From positions 62,001 to 126,000 of the forward strand of contig CAXBKQ010000001.1 in NCBI GenBank assembly GCA_963976435.1: 64,000 nt of DNA, given 5' to 3'. The number at the start of each line of letters is the position of its first letter. Position 1 is the stretch's first letter. The notes beneath the pieces were generated by a model. The model worked only from the letters and a program-made list of their open reading frames with translations. It was not told where the DNA came from and searched no databases. Origin of the DNA: CAKZNE01 sp963976435. GTDB lineage: Bacteria; Bacteroidota; Bacteroidia; Flavobacteriales; Schleiferiaceae. The position numbers and the translations under genes are program-made. Below are positions 25,668-33,926 of this stretch, piece by piece.

Positions 25668-26214
25668 TGTATGTAAATTCCGTTATTAGATCCTTAAAAT
25701 TTGGAGCTATTTTATCTTTTGCTGATAGTTGAGGATTTTCAATTCCCCAATCTATTTTTAATTCATCATCATTCCATAAAATACTTCCTTCTGCTTCTGG
25801 ATTGTATAATCCTGTACACTTATAACTGAAAATAGTATGGTCCTCAAGAGTTACAAAACCATGGGCAAAGCCTTCTGGCACCCAAAACATTTTTTTATTC
25901 TCTTCTGTCAATACTACAGAATGATGCTGTCCGTAAGTAGGCGATCCTTTTCGAATATCCACAGCAACATCCATTACAGCTCCAGTAATAACCCTAACCA
26001 ATTTACCCTGTGCATAAGGTGGTTTTTGGAAATGCAATCCCCTTAAAACACCCTTACTAGATTTTGATTGATTATCCTGCTTAAAGTCGGCCATTATCCC
26101 ATTTTTATGAAATTCCTCTTTATGGTAAGGACTAAAGAAATAACCGCGTGAATCTCCAAAAATTGTGGGCTCTATCTCCACTAAATCTGGGATGGAAGTT
26201 TTTATAATTTTCAT
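25660..26214 (-). CDS. rfbC: dTDP-4-dehydrorhamnose 3,5-epimerase
   Basis: 184 aa, cupin fold of the RmlC family. The signature strand set is present: EPTIFGDSRGYFF, VLRGLHFQKPPYAQGKLVRV (His at the active site), VMDVAVDIRKGSPTYG and FWVPEGFAHGFVTL. It converts dTDP-4-keto-6-deoxyglucose to the rhamnose epimer, supplying dTDP-L-rhamnose. rfbA, rfbB and rfbD are not in the window. The N-terminus fits family starts exactly. The promoter element lies only five bases before the ATG, so the transcript is probably leaderless. The polysaccharide locus, including the rhamnosyltransferase-like gene at 12268, is the likely consumer. Confidence 0.95.
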   Translation of the reverse strand: MKIIKTSIPDLVEIEPTIFGDSRGYFFSPYHKEEFHKNGIMADFKQDNQSKSSKGVLRGLHFQKPPYAQGKLVRVITGAVMDVAVDIRKGSPTYGQHHSVVLTEENKKMFWVPEGFAHGFVTLEDHTIFSYKCTGLYNPEAEGSILWNDDELKIDWGIENPQLSAKDKIAPNFKDLITEFTYND

Positions 26215-26219
26215 TGTTG

Positions 26220-26227
26220 CAAAGATA
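26220..26227 (-). promoter_or_regulatory. promoter element TATCTTTG directly before rfbC
   Basis: On the minus strand the perfect TAnnTTTG octamer is followed by five bases and then the rfbC ATG. Since transcription in Bacteroidota starts a few bases after this element, the mRNA should begin at or within a base or two of the start codon. Confidence 0.6.
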
Positions 26228-26277
26228 CAATTTAGGCATCACATTTAGTTAGGCCAATAGCTTTGTTCTTAACATTC

Positions 26278-26310
26278 TACATTTCAGTAGTCAATTTTTA
26301 CAGTTCAGTA
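26278..26310 (+). promoter_or_regulatory. tandem LytTR-type binding site upstream of the TonB-dependent receptor
   Basis: TACATTTCAGTA (26278-26289) and TACAGTTCAGTA (26299-26310) match at 11 of 12 positions and are spaced exactly 21 bp apart, two helical turns. LytTR-domain regulators such as AgrA bind two 9-bp direct repeats with a 12-bp spacer, and the second copy contains ACAGTTCA, which fits the AgrA-type core. The site ends 31 bp before the -7-like element of the receptor gene, a usual activator position. A LytTR regulator is encoded on the same strand at 30308. Confidence 0.65.
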
Positions 26311-26341
26311 TATAATTTTTTAAAAGTTGAGTGTAGGCCTA

Positions 26342-26349
26342 TACTTTCG
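26342..26349 (+). promoter_or_regulatory. -7-like element TACTTTCG of the receptor gene
   Basis: Seven of eight positions match TAnnTTTG, 17 bp before the ATG at 26367. A non-consensus element fits a promoter that needs the activator site upstream. Confidence 0.4.
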
Positions 26350-26366
26350 AGCCAAAATCAAATCCA

Positions 26367-28517
26367 ATGAAGCCATCTTTCACTTTTAGATTTATCCTAA
26401 TTTTTATTTTTCCATCAATTTTCATCCATGCACAAAGCACGGAGATTTCTGGACTATTAAAATCCTCCAAAGGCGAATCTATTCCTGGAGCGAATATTTA
26501 CCTAAAAGGGACTTTTGATGGCACTTCTTCTGGTATTGATGGAGAATTTTCTTTTGAAACCAGTGAAAGGGGAAATCAGATTTTAGTAGTTTCTGTTATA
26601 GGTTTTAAAAATCTGGAAAAGGAAATTGTATGTGATGGTTCCAAATTAAATTTCCAATTAAAGCTTAAAGCAGCAATTGATGTATTAAATGCAGTAAACA
26701 TAAGTGCAGGGGCTATGGAAGCCAGCGATGAAAAAAGATCGGTGGTAATTAAACCCTTGGATATTGTTACAACCGCTGGCGCTCTAGGTTCTGTAGAAGG
26801 AGCCCTGTCTACTTTACCCGGAACGGCCACTATTGGAAACGATGGCCGTCTTTTTGTTAGAGGTGGTGATGCTTCTGAAACCGCCATATTTTTTGATGGC
26901 TTAAGGGTAGGAAATGCCTATGGAACTTCCACTGCCGGGCTTCCTACAAGATCTAGATTTAACCCTATTCTATTCAAAGGAACCTTTTTTAGTACTGGGG
27001 GCTATTCGGCTGAATATGGTCAGGCACTGTCATCAGCTTTGGTATTAAATACTATAGACCAGCCCATAAGGGATCAAACGGATATTAGTTTGATGACCGT
27101 TGGTGGTGGAGTTTCACACACTAAGGTTTTTAAAAAACAATCTATTACTGCTTCTTTAAATTATACTGATTTACAACCATACCAAGCCATTGTAGCCCAA
27201 AATTTCGATTGGGAAAGAGCTCCCAATAACCTAAATGCTGAATTGCTTTATCGAAATAAGTATAGCAAACACGGCTTGCTAAAGGCCTTTTTTAGTCATC
27301 AATATGCTGGTTTAAACATTTGGCAAAAGGGCATTGATCAAGAAGGTAGAGGTAGTAATATAGATATTGATAATAATTACAGCTATGCCAATATCTCCTT
27401 GAAAGATAGATTAGGAGACAAATGGACTGTAGATGCCGGATTGGCTTACTCTGGAAATCTAGATAAACTCAATATCGATAGCCTTCAAGTAGATCGACTA
27501 AGCGATTTAATCCACATAAAATTAAAGACCAATTATTTTGCTAGTGATCGGTTTAGACTGGTAATGGGTGTGGAAGGTATTGGACATAAATATGAGGAGA
27601 CTCTAATAAAAGAAAATGCAAGTAGAGATTATACTGACAATTTAAGTTCTGCATTCGCCGAAGGAGATTATTATTTCAGTGATCAATTTGTATTGCGTGG
27701 TGGATTGAGATTGGAGAATAATAGTCTTAATTCTCAATGGAATTTTAGCCCTAGAGCCTCTTTGGCCTATAAACTTTCTGGCGAATCTCAATTTTCTCTG
27801 GCCTATGGTGATTTTTATCAGCCACAAGCAAAAGAACAAAAGATTGTATTTAATGATTTAAGAGATGCCAAAGCCAAGCATTTTATTGCAAACTACCAAT
27901 ATGTAAAACAAGGATATACCTTTAGAATAGAGGCTTTCCACAAGGAGTATTCCCAACTATTGAGAACACAAAACAATGATGCTCAAGCAAATGGACATGG
28001 GTTCGCCCAGGGTTTTGATATGTTTTATAGAGACAATGCGAGCTTCAAAGGATGGGATTATTGGATAAGCTATTCCTACGTAAATAGCAAAAGACTATTT
28101 GCAAATTACAATTCAGCTATTCAACCCTCCTATGCTCCTAATCACTCGGCGAGCATTGTTGTTAAGAGATTTGTAAATAAACTAAAATCTCAAATTGGTG
28201 GAAGCTGGTCTTGGAATGATGGGCTTAGCTATGACAACCCAAATCTAGCTGGGGAGCAAGAATCTAAAACAAAAGACTTTAGTAATTTAAGTCTAAGCTG
28301 GAGTTATCTACCTCGCCAAAACTTGATTTTCCACTTTGCCTGTACAAATGTTTTAGGAAGAGAAAATGTTTTTGGTTACCAGTATTCTAGTAAAGCTAAT
28401 TCTTCAGGACAATTTGCTTCCGCACCTATTGGACAAGGGGCCAAGCGCTTCTTTTTTATAGGCATGTTCCTTACACTTTCTAAAGATAAAAGTGCCAATC
28501 AATTAAATAATTTATAA
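26367..28517 (+). CDS. TonB-dependent receptor with carboxypeptidase-regulatory-like domain
   Basis: 716 aa. Signal peptide ending IFIHAQ, then a regulatory-like beta sandwich at about 24-100 (ISGLLKSSKGESIPGANIYLKGT, read in two overlapping parts), a plug domain at about 120-225 (LPGTATIGNDGRLFVRGGD, AIFFDGLRVGNAYG, GYSAEYGQALS) and a beta barrel ending in a phenylalanine-rich strand (KRFFFIGMFLTLS). Such receptors import siderophores, vitamins or oligosaccharides with TonB energy; the ligand is not evident, and no SusD partner is present. It is compact for the family (often 750-1000 aa). A TPR-like protein and a two-component system follow on the same strand. Confidence 0.92.
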   Translation: MKPSFTFRFILIFIFPSIFIHAQSTEISGLLKSSKGESIPGANIYLKGTFDGTSSGIDGEFSFETSERGNQILVVSVIGFKNLEKEIVCDGSKLNFQLKLKAAIDVLNAVNISAGAMEASDEKRSVVIKPLDIVTTAGALGSVEGALSTLPGTATIGNDGRLFVRGGDASETAIFFDGLRVGNAYGTSTAGLPTRSRFNPILFKGTFFSTGGYSAEYGQALSSALVLNTIDQPIRDQTDISLMTVGGGVSHTKVFKKQSITASLNYTDLQPYQAIVAQNFDWERAPNNLNAELLYRNKYSKHGLLKAFFSHQYAGLNIWQKGIDQEGRGSNIDIDNNYSYANISLKDRLGDKWTVDAGLAYSGNLDKLNIDSLQVDRLSDLIHIKLKTNYFASDRFRLVMGVEGIGHKYEETLIKENASRDYTDNLSSAFAEGDYYFSDQFVLRGGLRLENNSLNSQWNFSPRASLAYKLSGESQFSLAYGDFYQPQAKEQKIVFNDLRDAKAKHFIANYQYVKQGYTFRIEAFHKEYSQLLRTQNNDAQANGHGFAQGFDMFYRDNASFKGWDYWISYSYVNSKRLFANYNSAIQPSYAPNHSASIVVKRFVNKLKSQIGGSWSWNDGLSYDNPNLAGEQESKTKDFSNLSLSWSYLPRQNLIFHFACTNVLGRENVFGYQYSSKANSSGQFASAPIGQGAKRFFFIGMFLTLSKDKSANQLNNL

Positions 28518-28540
28518 ATCAAACCTTAAAAAATCAAAAA

Positions 28541-29200
28541 ATGAAAACCTTAAAAATCAATATTTTACTTTTTAGTTTAATCTTTTCTTCTTCCATTAAG
28601 GCCCAAGATTCTGCCTATTTTAAGGTGATGCAAAAAGCTTTGAAAATGATGGAGGAGGATGAGAGTATTGAGGATAGACAAAAAACGGCAAATCTTTTTG
28701 ATAGGATTGCAGAGAAGGAGAATGAGGAGTGGCTGCCTCTCTATTATTCTGGATTGAACTATATCTATATGAGTTTTGGTGATAGTCTGGATTTAAACCA
28801 AAGGGATGCCTATTTAGCAAAAGCCAAAGAACGAGTAGAAAAAGCCGCAAATATTTCGGAAGAAAATGCCGAAATTATAGTCCTAATAGGTTATGTTGAT
28901 ATGGCTAGATTAGCCGCAGACCCTGCCAGCCGTGGTGCTTCATTGAGTGCGCAAATAATGCAAACCTTTGCTAAGGCAGTAACCATGGCTCCCAATAATC
29001 CCAGAGCATTGCTTATGCTGGCGAGAATGGAATTGGGAATGGCTCAATTTTTTGGTTCTGGAACCGAAAAGGCTTGTGATTTGGCGAGTCAAAGTATGGA
29101 AGTGTATAAATTGGAAAATAAGATGGGCATAGAACCCAAATGGGGCCAAGGAATGGCCAAACAAATGCTAATTTCTTGTGAAAAAAAGGACAAGAACTAA
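28541..29200 (+). CDS. secreted TPR-like protein
   Basis: 219 aa with a signal peptide ending SSSIKAQ. The mature part is helical, with TPR-like spacing (NEEWLPLYYSGLNYIYMSFG, ENAEIIVLIGYVDMARLAA, TMAPNNPRALLMLARMELGMAQ). The last helix contains the NPRALLMLA-type TPR consensus. It is probably a periplasmic partner that binds peptide or protein. It lies 23 bp after the receptor gene and 9 bp before the kinase gene, so it likely belongs to the same transcript and may couple the receptor to signalling. Function unknown. Confidence 0.75.
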   Translation: MKTLKINILLFSLIFSSSIKAQDSAYFKVMQKALKMMEEDESIEDRQKTANLFDRIAEKENEEWLPLYYSGLNYIYMSFGDSLDLNQRDAYLAKAKERVEKAANISEENAEIIVLIGYVDMARLAADPASRGASLSAQIMQTFAKAVTMAPNNPRALLMLARMELGMAQFFGSGTEKACDLASQSMEVYKLENKMGIEPKWGQGMAKQMLISCEKKDKN

Positions 29201-29209
29201 GTATTTACT

Positions 29210-30304
29210 ATGTTCGTCAACACAATAACAGTTCTAAAACCAGATATGAAGGATAGTTCAGATATAGCATTGCACAGGAAAGGCCCAGTAAAGTTTTTGA
29301 CCATAAACCTAGTGATTGCCCTAATAATAAGTTTTGCATTCTGTCCTAGCTGTTTTAGTTCTTGGGATGGATTACAAAATGCCTGGGGAAGTGTTTTATA
29401 TTCTTTTATTATGTCCACAAGTCTAAGCGGAGGAATTAGCTGGTTGGAAGAATTTGTGAGTAATAAAATTTCCTGGCTGGAAGAGCCTGGAAAAAGGTTG
29501 CTCGTAGAAATTGCCATGGTTACGATTTATTCGAGCATTGCAAGTTTTATAATAACCTTCTTTTTCCACTGGGGCTTTGGGCATTTTAGCATAGACAGTA
29601 TTCCTTGGAATGCATTGCTTATCAATACTATGTATCCGGTTTTAATTGCCTACGGCTTAACCGCTTTTTTTATGAGTAAAGCCTTTCTTTTTGAGTGGAG
29701 ACAAGCTGCAGTAGATGCTGAAAAACTTAGAGCAGAGCAATTTGCGGGCAAGTACAGGATTCTTCGCGAACAATTGAATCCTCATTTTCTGTTTAACTCC
29801 TTAAATGTTCTTTCCAATATCGTATATGAAGATGCAGATAGAGCTGCGGATTTTATTCAGCAACTGTCGCGCTTTTACCGCTATGTTTTGGAAGTGCAGA
29901 CAGAAGAAGTTGTTCCCTTGGAAAAGGAAATAGATTTTGGCAGTCGATATTTAAAATTGCAACAATTGAGATTTGGTGAAAACCTTCAGGTAAAATGGGA
30001 AGGGGAGGTCCCAAAAGGCTCTATGATTCCGCCTTTATCCCTTCAGTTATTATTTGAAAATGCTGTGAAACACAATGAAATATCCAATGAATACCCCTTA
30101 GAAATTAAAATAAATATTGATCAAAATTTCATTTGGGTTGAAAATGCTATTCGCAAAAAGCTAATTGAGGATGGTAGTAGCACTGGAGTGGGCTTGGAAA
30201 ATATTAAAGAGAGGTATAGGCTGCTAAGTGAAAAGGAGGTAGAAATTTTTCATAATGAAAAAAGCTATAAGGTTTGCCTTCCTATTATTAACCTTCACAA
30301 ATAA
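29210..30304 (+). CDS. LytS/YehU-type sensor histidine kinase
   Basis: 364 aa. Four membrane helices at about 28-45, 62-78, 99-121 and 136-158, then a short coiled coil and the His_kinase domain with phospho-acceptor His192 in QLNPHFLFNSLN. The ATPase part has PPLSLQLLFENAVKHN and a GVGLENIKERYRLL G-box. No extracytoplasmic sensory domain is seen; sensing must use the membrane helices. The start could also be the Met at codon 13. The gene is followed after 3 bp by its LytTR partner. Confidence 0.92.
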   Translation: MFVNTITVLKPDMKDSSDIALHRKGPVKFLTINLVIALIISFAFCPSCFSSWDGLQNAWGSVLYSFIMSTSLSGGISWLEEFVSNKISWLEEPGKRLLVEIAMVTIYSSIASFIITFFFHWGFGHFSIDSIPWNALLINTMYPVLIAYGLTAFFMSKAFLFEWRQAAVDAEKLRAEQFAGKYRILREQLNPHFLFNSLNVLSNIVYEDADRAADFIQQLSRFYRYVLEVQTEEVVPLEKEIDFGSRYLKLQQLRFGENLQVKWEGEVPKGSMIPPLSLQLLFENAVKHNEISNEYPLEIKINIDQNFIWVENAIRKKLIEDGSSTGVGLENIKERYRLLSEKEVEIFHNEKSYKVCLPIINLHK

Positions 30305-30307
30305 ATC

Positions 30308-31069
30308 ATGAGGATATTAATTATTGAGGACGAAAAACCTGCGGCCATAAGATTGCAAAGATTACTTCAAAAACACTTTCCTGATGCAGATATTTATCAA
30401 AATATAGATTCCATAAAATCTGCTATACATTGGTTTAATAACAACACAAAACCAGACCTGCTTTTCCTTGATATACAATTGGCTGATGGGCTAAGTTTTG
30501 AGATCTTTAAGCAGGTGAAAGTTGATAGCCCAGTAATCTTTTGCACGGCTTACGACCAATACGCGATTAAAGCTTTTGACCTAAATAGTGTGGATTATCT
30601 ATTAAAACCTATTGACCCTCAAGATCTTGAAAAGGCCATAGTAAAATACCAAGAACGCTTTCAAGATAAAGGCGACAATAGTTTTGATTTCGCAAAATTG
30701 GAAAGCTTATTGAATGCTAAGAACCAGGATTTTAAAGAGAGATTTGTGGTTAAGGTAGGAGACAAGATTAAGGCCATCCCAACAGTAGATATTGCATTTT
30801 TCTATAGTGAAAACAGGGCCACATTTGCCCAGGATTTTAATGGTAAATCATATTTGATAGATTTTAGTCTTGATCAATTGCTGGAACTTTTAAATCCAAA
30901 AAAATTCTATCGTCTAAACCGTAGGTATATTGCATGCTTTGACAGTATTGAAGACATGAGAGCTTATAGCAATAGTAGATTGAAATTAATTCTCAAAAAT
31001 TGTGGAGATAGGGATATTCTCATGAGTAGAGAAAAGTTAAGTGATTTTAAAAAATGGCTTGATCAATAA
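30308..31069 (+). CDS. LytTR-family response regulator
   Basis: 253 aa. Receiver domain 1-120 with acidic residues E7/D8, phospho-acceptor Asp55 (LLFLDIQLADG), Thr in FCTAYDQYA and Lys in YLLKPIDP. The LytTR DNA-binding domain fills about 145-253 (FVVKVGDKIKAIPTVDIAFFY, FYRLNRRYIACFDSI). It is the partner of the kinase upstream. LytTR proteins bind direct repeats spaced by 21 bp, which are found at 26278, upstream of the receptor gene that heads this block, suggesting positive feedback. Confidence 0.94.
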   Translation: MRILIIEDEKPAAIRLQRLLQKHFPDADIYQNIDSIKSAIHWFNNNTKPDLLFLDIQLADGLSFEIFKQVKVDSPVIFCTAYDQYAIKAFDLNSVDYLLKPIDPQDLEKAIVKYQERFQDKGDNSFDFAKLESLLNAKNQDFKERFVVKVGDKIKAIPTVDIAFFYSENRATFAQDFNGKSYLIDFSLDQLLELLNPKKFYRLNRRYIACFDSIEDMRAYSNSRLKLILKNCGDRDILMSREKLSDFKKWLDQ

Positions 31070-31140
31070 TTTTACTTTTCATGGCTACTTTCTTTAGGGG
31101 ATTCTGAATTTTCCTTTACTTCGCAATTCAATTCAATCTC

Positions 31141-32265
31141 ATGAAAAAAATTGCTTCTCTTTTAGGTTTAGGTCTGCTTGTTTTTATCCTTTTCAACTTC
31201 GCGAATAGCACTGAGAATAAGGAATCACCAAAAAAACCAAAAAACATCATCATTCTTATTGGAGATGGTATGGGTATTTCTCAATTATCCTCAGCTTATT
31301 ATTTTAAGGAAGATGAAGATAAGGAACCCAATTTTTCAAGAATGCCAATTGTGGGTTTGAGTAGAACTTCTTCGGCAAAGGAAAAGATTACAGATTCGGC
31401 TGCTGGAGCAACGGCTATTTCTTGCGGTGAAAAAACCTATAATGGTGCAATTGCCGTGGATGTTAATGGTGAAGATCTACAAACCATTTTGGAATTATTA
31501 GCACAAAGAGATTATAGTACTGGATTGGTGGCCAGCTCATCCATAACACATGCTACACCAGCTAGTTTTTTTGCTCATGCAAAATCTCGCCACATGGCAA
31601 AGGAAATTGCCGCCCAAATGCCTGATTCTGAAGTTGATTTTTTCGCGGGAGGAGGATTAGAATATTTTTATGATGAAAGTGCCGGAATTAATGTAATAGA
31701 TATCCTTCATAAAAAGGGTTTTGTAACGGGTACCGACTGTCTTTTGAAAGCTGAAAAACTTGAAAAAGAAAAGAAATATGGATTTTTACTAGCTAAAGAT
31801 GGAATGCCTAAAATGTCTAAGGGTAGAGGAGACTTTCTAAGCAATGCCACAGATCTAGCATTAAATTATTTTGAACTACAAGAAAAACCATTTTTCTTGA
31901 TGGTAGAAGCAAGTCAAATAGATTGGGGGGGGCATGCTAATGACGCTGACTATGTGATTTCCGAAACTTTAGATTTTGACAAGATGTTAGGCCTAGTATT
32001 AGATTTTGCACAAAAAGATAGTAATACCTTGGTTATTGTAACTGCCGATCATGAAACAGGTGGTTTTACTCTGGCTGCTAAGGAGAAAAAAGTTCCATTC
32101 CAAGGAACACAAAGAGATTATAAGGAAATAGGACCACGTTTTTCAACTGGTGGCCATAGTGCTGCTATGGTTCCTGTTTTGGCATTTGGCCCAGGATCAG
32201 AATCCTTCTCGGGGATTTATCAGAATACTGAAATACACGCCAAATTATTAGAGATTTTGAAATAG
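31141..32265 (+). CDS. alkaline phosphatase
   Basis: 374 aa, secreted (hydrophobic N-terminus to about residue 22). It has the alkaline phosphatase motifs: metal ligand Asp42 in ILIGDGMG, nucleophile Ser86 in KITDSAAGATA, and VTADHETGGFTL with the zinc-binding Asp-His, then GGHSAAMVPVLAFG. The enzyme releases phosphate from monoesters in the periplasm or at the cell surface. It is shorter than E. coli PhoA (471 aa) and like the Bacteroidota/Bacillus type. It stands alone, 71 bp after the LytTR gene, without an obvious Pho box recognised here. Confidence 0.93.
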   Translation: MKKIASLLGLGLLVFILFNFANSTENKESPKKPKNIIILIGDGMGISQLSSAYYFKEDEDKEPNFSRMPIVGLSRTSSAKEKITDSAAGATAISCGEKTYNGAIAVDVNGEDLQTILELLAQRDYSTGLVASSSITHATPASFFAHAKSRHMAKEIAAQMPDSEVDFFAGGGLEYFYDESAGINVIDILHKKGFVTGTDCLLKAEKLEKEKKYGFLLAKDGMPKMSKGRGDFLSNATDLALNYFELQEKPFFLMVEASQIDWGGHANDADYVISETLDFDKMLGLVLDFAQKDSNTLVIVTADHETGGFTLAAKEKKVPFQGTQRDYKEIGPRFSTGGHSAAMVPVLAFGPGSESFSGIYQNTEIHAKLLEILK

Positions 32266-32309
32266 ACTTTTTAGAAGTGAAGGAATTCCCTGTTTAAGAT
32301 GTTTAAGCT

Positions 32310-32885
32310 TTACTCCTCAGAAGAATTCATTTTAAATTCATCAGTAAAATGAGTTTTGGATTTGCTTTTTGCAAATTTTTCTTCATTGTATTTTTTGGAA
32401 TTTCCTTTTGGAATGGAAAGTGATTTCCAATTTTCACCGCAAATCAATATTCCTAAATATACTATCTGACCAATATGGTAAGAATAATGGGCTAATTGTC
32501 GGTTTATGGCTTCTGTAACCGTATGTCCCTGGTTCCGAATATAAACTATCCTTTCAAGGTCTTCATAATTCAAAGAGCCTATCGCTTTAAATAAGACAGC
32601 CCATGCATCCTCCCAAGCTTTTTTCATTTCATCCTCATTCGAAAAATCAGCTTCAAATTCTTCATCCCTTTTTCGCCATTCCTTTTCCCCATCAGTGTTG
32701 AGGAAATCTGTCCAACGAGAAAGCATATTCCCATGTAGATGCTTCACTAAATCGGCAATACTATTAAGTCCTTCAGCTGGTTTCCAATACAATTTTTCTT
32801 TTGGAATTTGGGAAAAGGTTTTATCGCCCAACATTTTATAATATTCAAATTGCTTGTAAATGCTGGAAAGGTAGGAAGAGTTCAT
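32310..32885 (-). CDS. DinB/DUF1572-like protein
   Basis: 191 aa, four-helix DinB/YfiT-type fold. Histidines at the expected metal-binding spots: VKHLHGNM in the first half and RQLAHYSYHIGQIVYLG in the second. DUF1572 proteins resemble bacillithiol- or mycothiol-dependent S-transferases. The genome does make bacillithiol judging from bshC at 52214, which makes a thiol-transferase role plausible but unproven. It is a single minus-strand gene convergent with alkaline phosphatase; its upstream region contains the palindrome at 32906. The charged C-terminal tail has no recognised motif. Confidence 0.78.
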   Translation of the reverse strand: MNSSYLSSIYKQFEYYKMLGDKTFSQIPKEKLYWKPAEGLNSIADLVKHLHGNMLSRWTDFLNTDGEKEWRKRDEEFEADFSNEDEMKKAWEDAWAVLFKAIGSLNYEDLERIVYIRNQGHTVTEAINRQLAHYSYHIGQIVYLGILICGENWKSLSIPKGNSKKYNEEKFAKSKSKTHFTDEFKMNSSEE

Positions 32886-32905
32886 AATGTGGATGTTTTA
32901 TAATT

Positions 32906-32918
32906 TCCTAATTTAGGA
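32906..32918. repeat. 13-bp palindrome TCCTAA-T-TTAGGA
   Basis: Perfect six-base arms around one T, 21 bp upstream of the DinB-like gene and 110 bp upstream of the LuxR-type gene on the other strand. The same half-site (TCCTAA/TTAGGA) occurs again in an inverted repeat at 33878. May be an operator. Confidence 0.3.
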
Positions 32919-33027
32919 GAAACTAAACTATTCAAAATAAAATAGAAGGAATCACCCCTTGTTAAGGAATTTTATTTTTTTAAACACCCTTGAAATTGCA
33001 AAGACCTAAACCTAGTTTTTAATTTAA

Positions 33028-33477
33028 ATGAAGTTGGAAAGTGTATTATCAAAGTATTCTAAGTATTTTTTGGTTATAGCCATTATTCTATCCTCCGTAG
33101 CAATTTCCATTAAATCTGGGCAGGGTAGGGTACAATTAATATTGGAGAATTATCCAGTGCTAATTATTATCCTGATTTTATTGAGTTCATTTTTGGTGCT
33201 GATTTATTTTCATTTTGACAAAATGAAATATTCTGAGCTTAGGGCTCAAATAAAAAATAGCACACATTCTGAGGATGATGATTTTAAAACATCACTTACC
33301 CAATTAACAGATCGGCAAAAAGAAGTTTATGATCTTATCATTGCCGGAAAAACAAATAAGGAAATAATGGCTAAACTTTTTGTTGAGAAAAGCACATTGA
33401 AAAGCCATATCAATCAGATTTACAAGAAATTAGATATTAAGAGCAGAAGGGACTTAAAATCAAATCAAAGAGCTTAA
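33028..33477 (+). CDS. membrane-tethered LuxR-type regulator
   Basis: 149 aa. Two membrane helices at about 12-28 and 40-61, then a cytoplasmic LuxR/GerE helix-turn-helix at about 90-147 (LTDRQKEVYDLIIAGKTNKEI, in two parts, and KSTLKSHINQIYKKLDIKSR). No receiver or ligand domain is present. Such small tethered regulators must bind DNA at the membrane or be released by proteolysis. It is a single gene followed by a small membrane protein gene 100 bp downstream. Target genes are unknown; the neighbouring palindromes could be sites. Confidence 0.82.
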   Translation: MKLESVLSKYSKYFLVIAIILSSVAISIKSGQGRVQLILENYPVLIIILILLSSFLVLIYFHFDKMKYSELRAQIKNSTHSEDDDFKTSLTQLTDRQKEVYDLIIAGKTNKEIMAKLFVEKSTLKSHINQIYKKLDIKSRRDLKSNQRA

Positions 33478-33577
33478 TTTCCTTAGATTTCAAAAATCAA
33501 CCCTTTTTCAACCCCAATTTATTTGTCATTGAAAGGCTTAAATATGAATTTGTCAGCCTTTCCATAATTCTATTTAT

Positions 33578-33760
33578 ATGAAAAATATTTTGGCCTATTT
33601 CGCATTGTTTCTTTTAATTCCTTGTTTATCCATTTATGGAGACCACAATAAAGTTATATGGCTTTGGAAGGAACATATTTGGTTTCCTTTCACTTTGGTT
33701 TTTATGTCAATTCTATGTCTTGCCTTCCATATTTATTTGAATCGGAAAGGAATTCAATAA
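33578..33760 (+). CDS. small membrane protein (60 aa)
   Basis: Two hydrophobic segments (MKNILAYFALFLLIPCLSIY and WFPFTLVFMSILCLAFHIYL) joined by a short polar loop, ending in a basic tail. Good start and coherent hydrophobic pattern support a real gene; no family is recognised. It lies after the tethered LuxR-type gene and may be co-transcribed with it. Confidence 0.5.
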   Translation: MKNILAYFALFLLIPCLSIYGDHNKVIWLWKEHIWFPFTLVFMSILCLAFHIYLNRKGIQ

Positions 33761-33877
33761 TTTAATCAATAAGGCATAATGGAATTTTTAGGAGCTGAAC
33801 TTCCTTCCAAATAAATTCGGGTGAATTCATTTCATCAAACTAGTATTTTACTCATATTTGAAAATGCCTAAGTTTTT

Positions 33878-33896
33878 ATTAGGATTTTTTCCTAAT
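33878..33896. repeat. inverted repeat ATTAGGA-N5-TCCTAAT
   Basis: Seven-base arms around a T5 loop, about 31 bp before the monooxygenase-like gene. It shares the TTAGGA half-site with the palindrome at 32906. It is unlikely to be a terminator because no T run follows the second arm. Confidence 0.3.
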
Positions 33897-33926
33897 TATG
33901 ACTTCAGAAATTTAAAACCTATTTAG

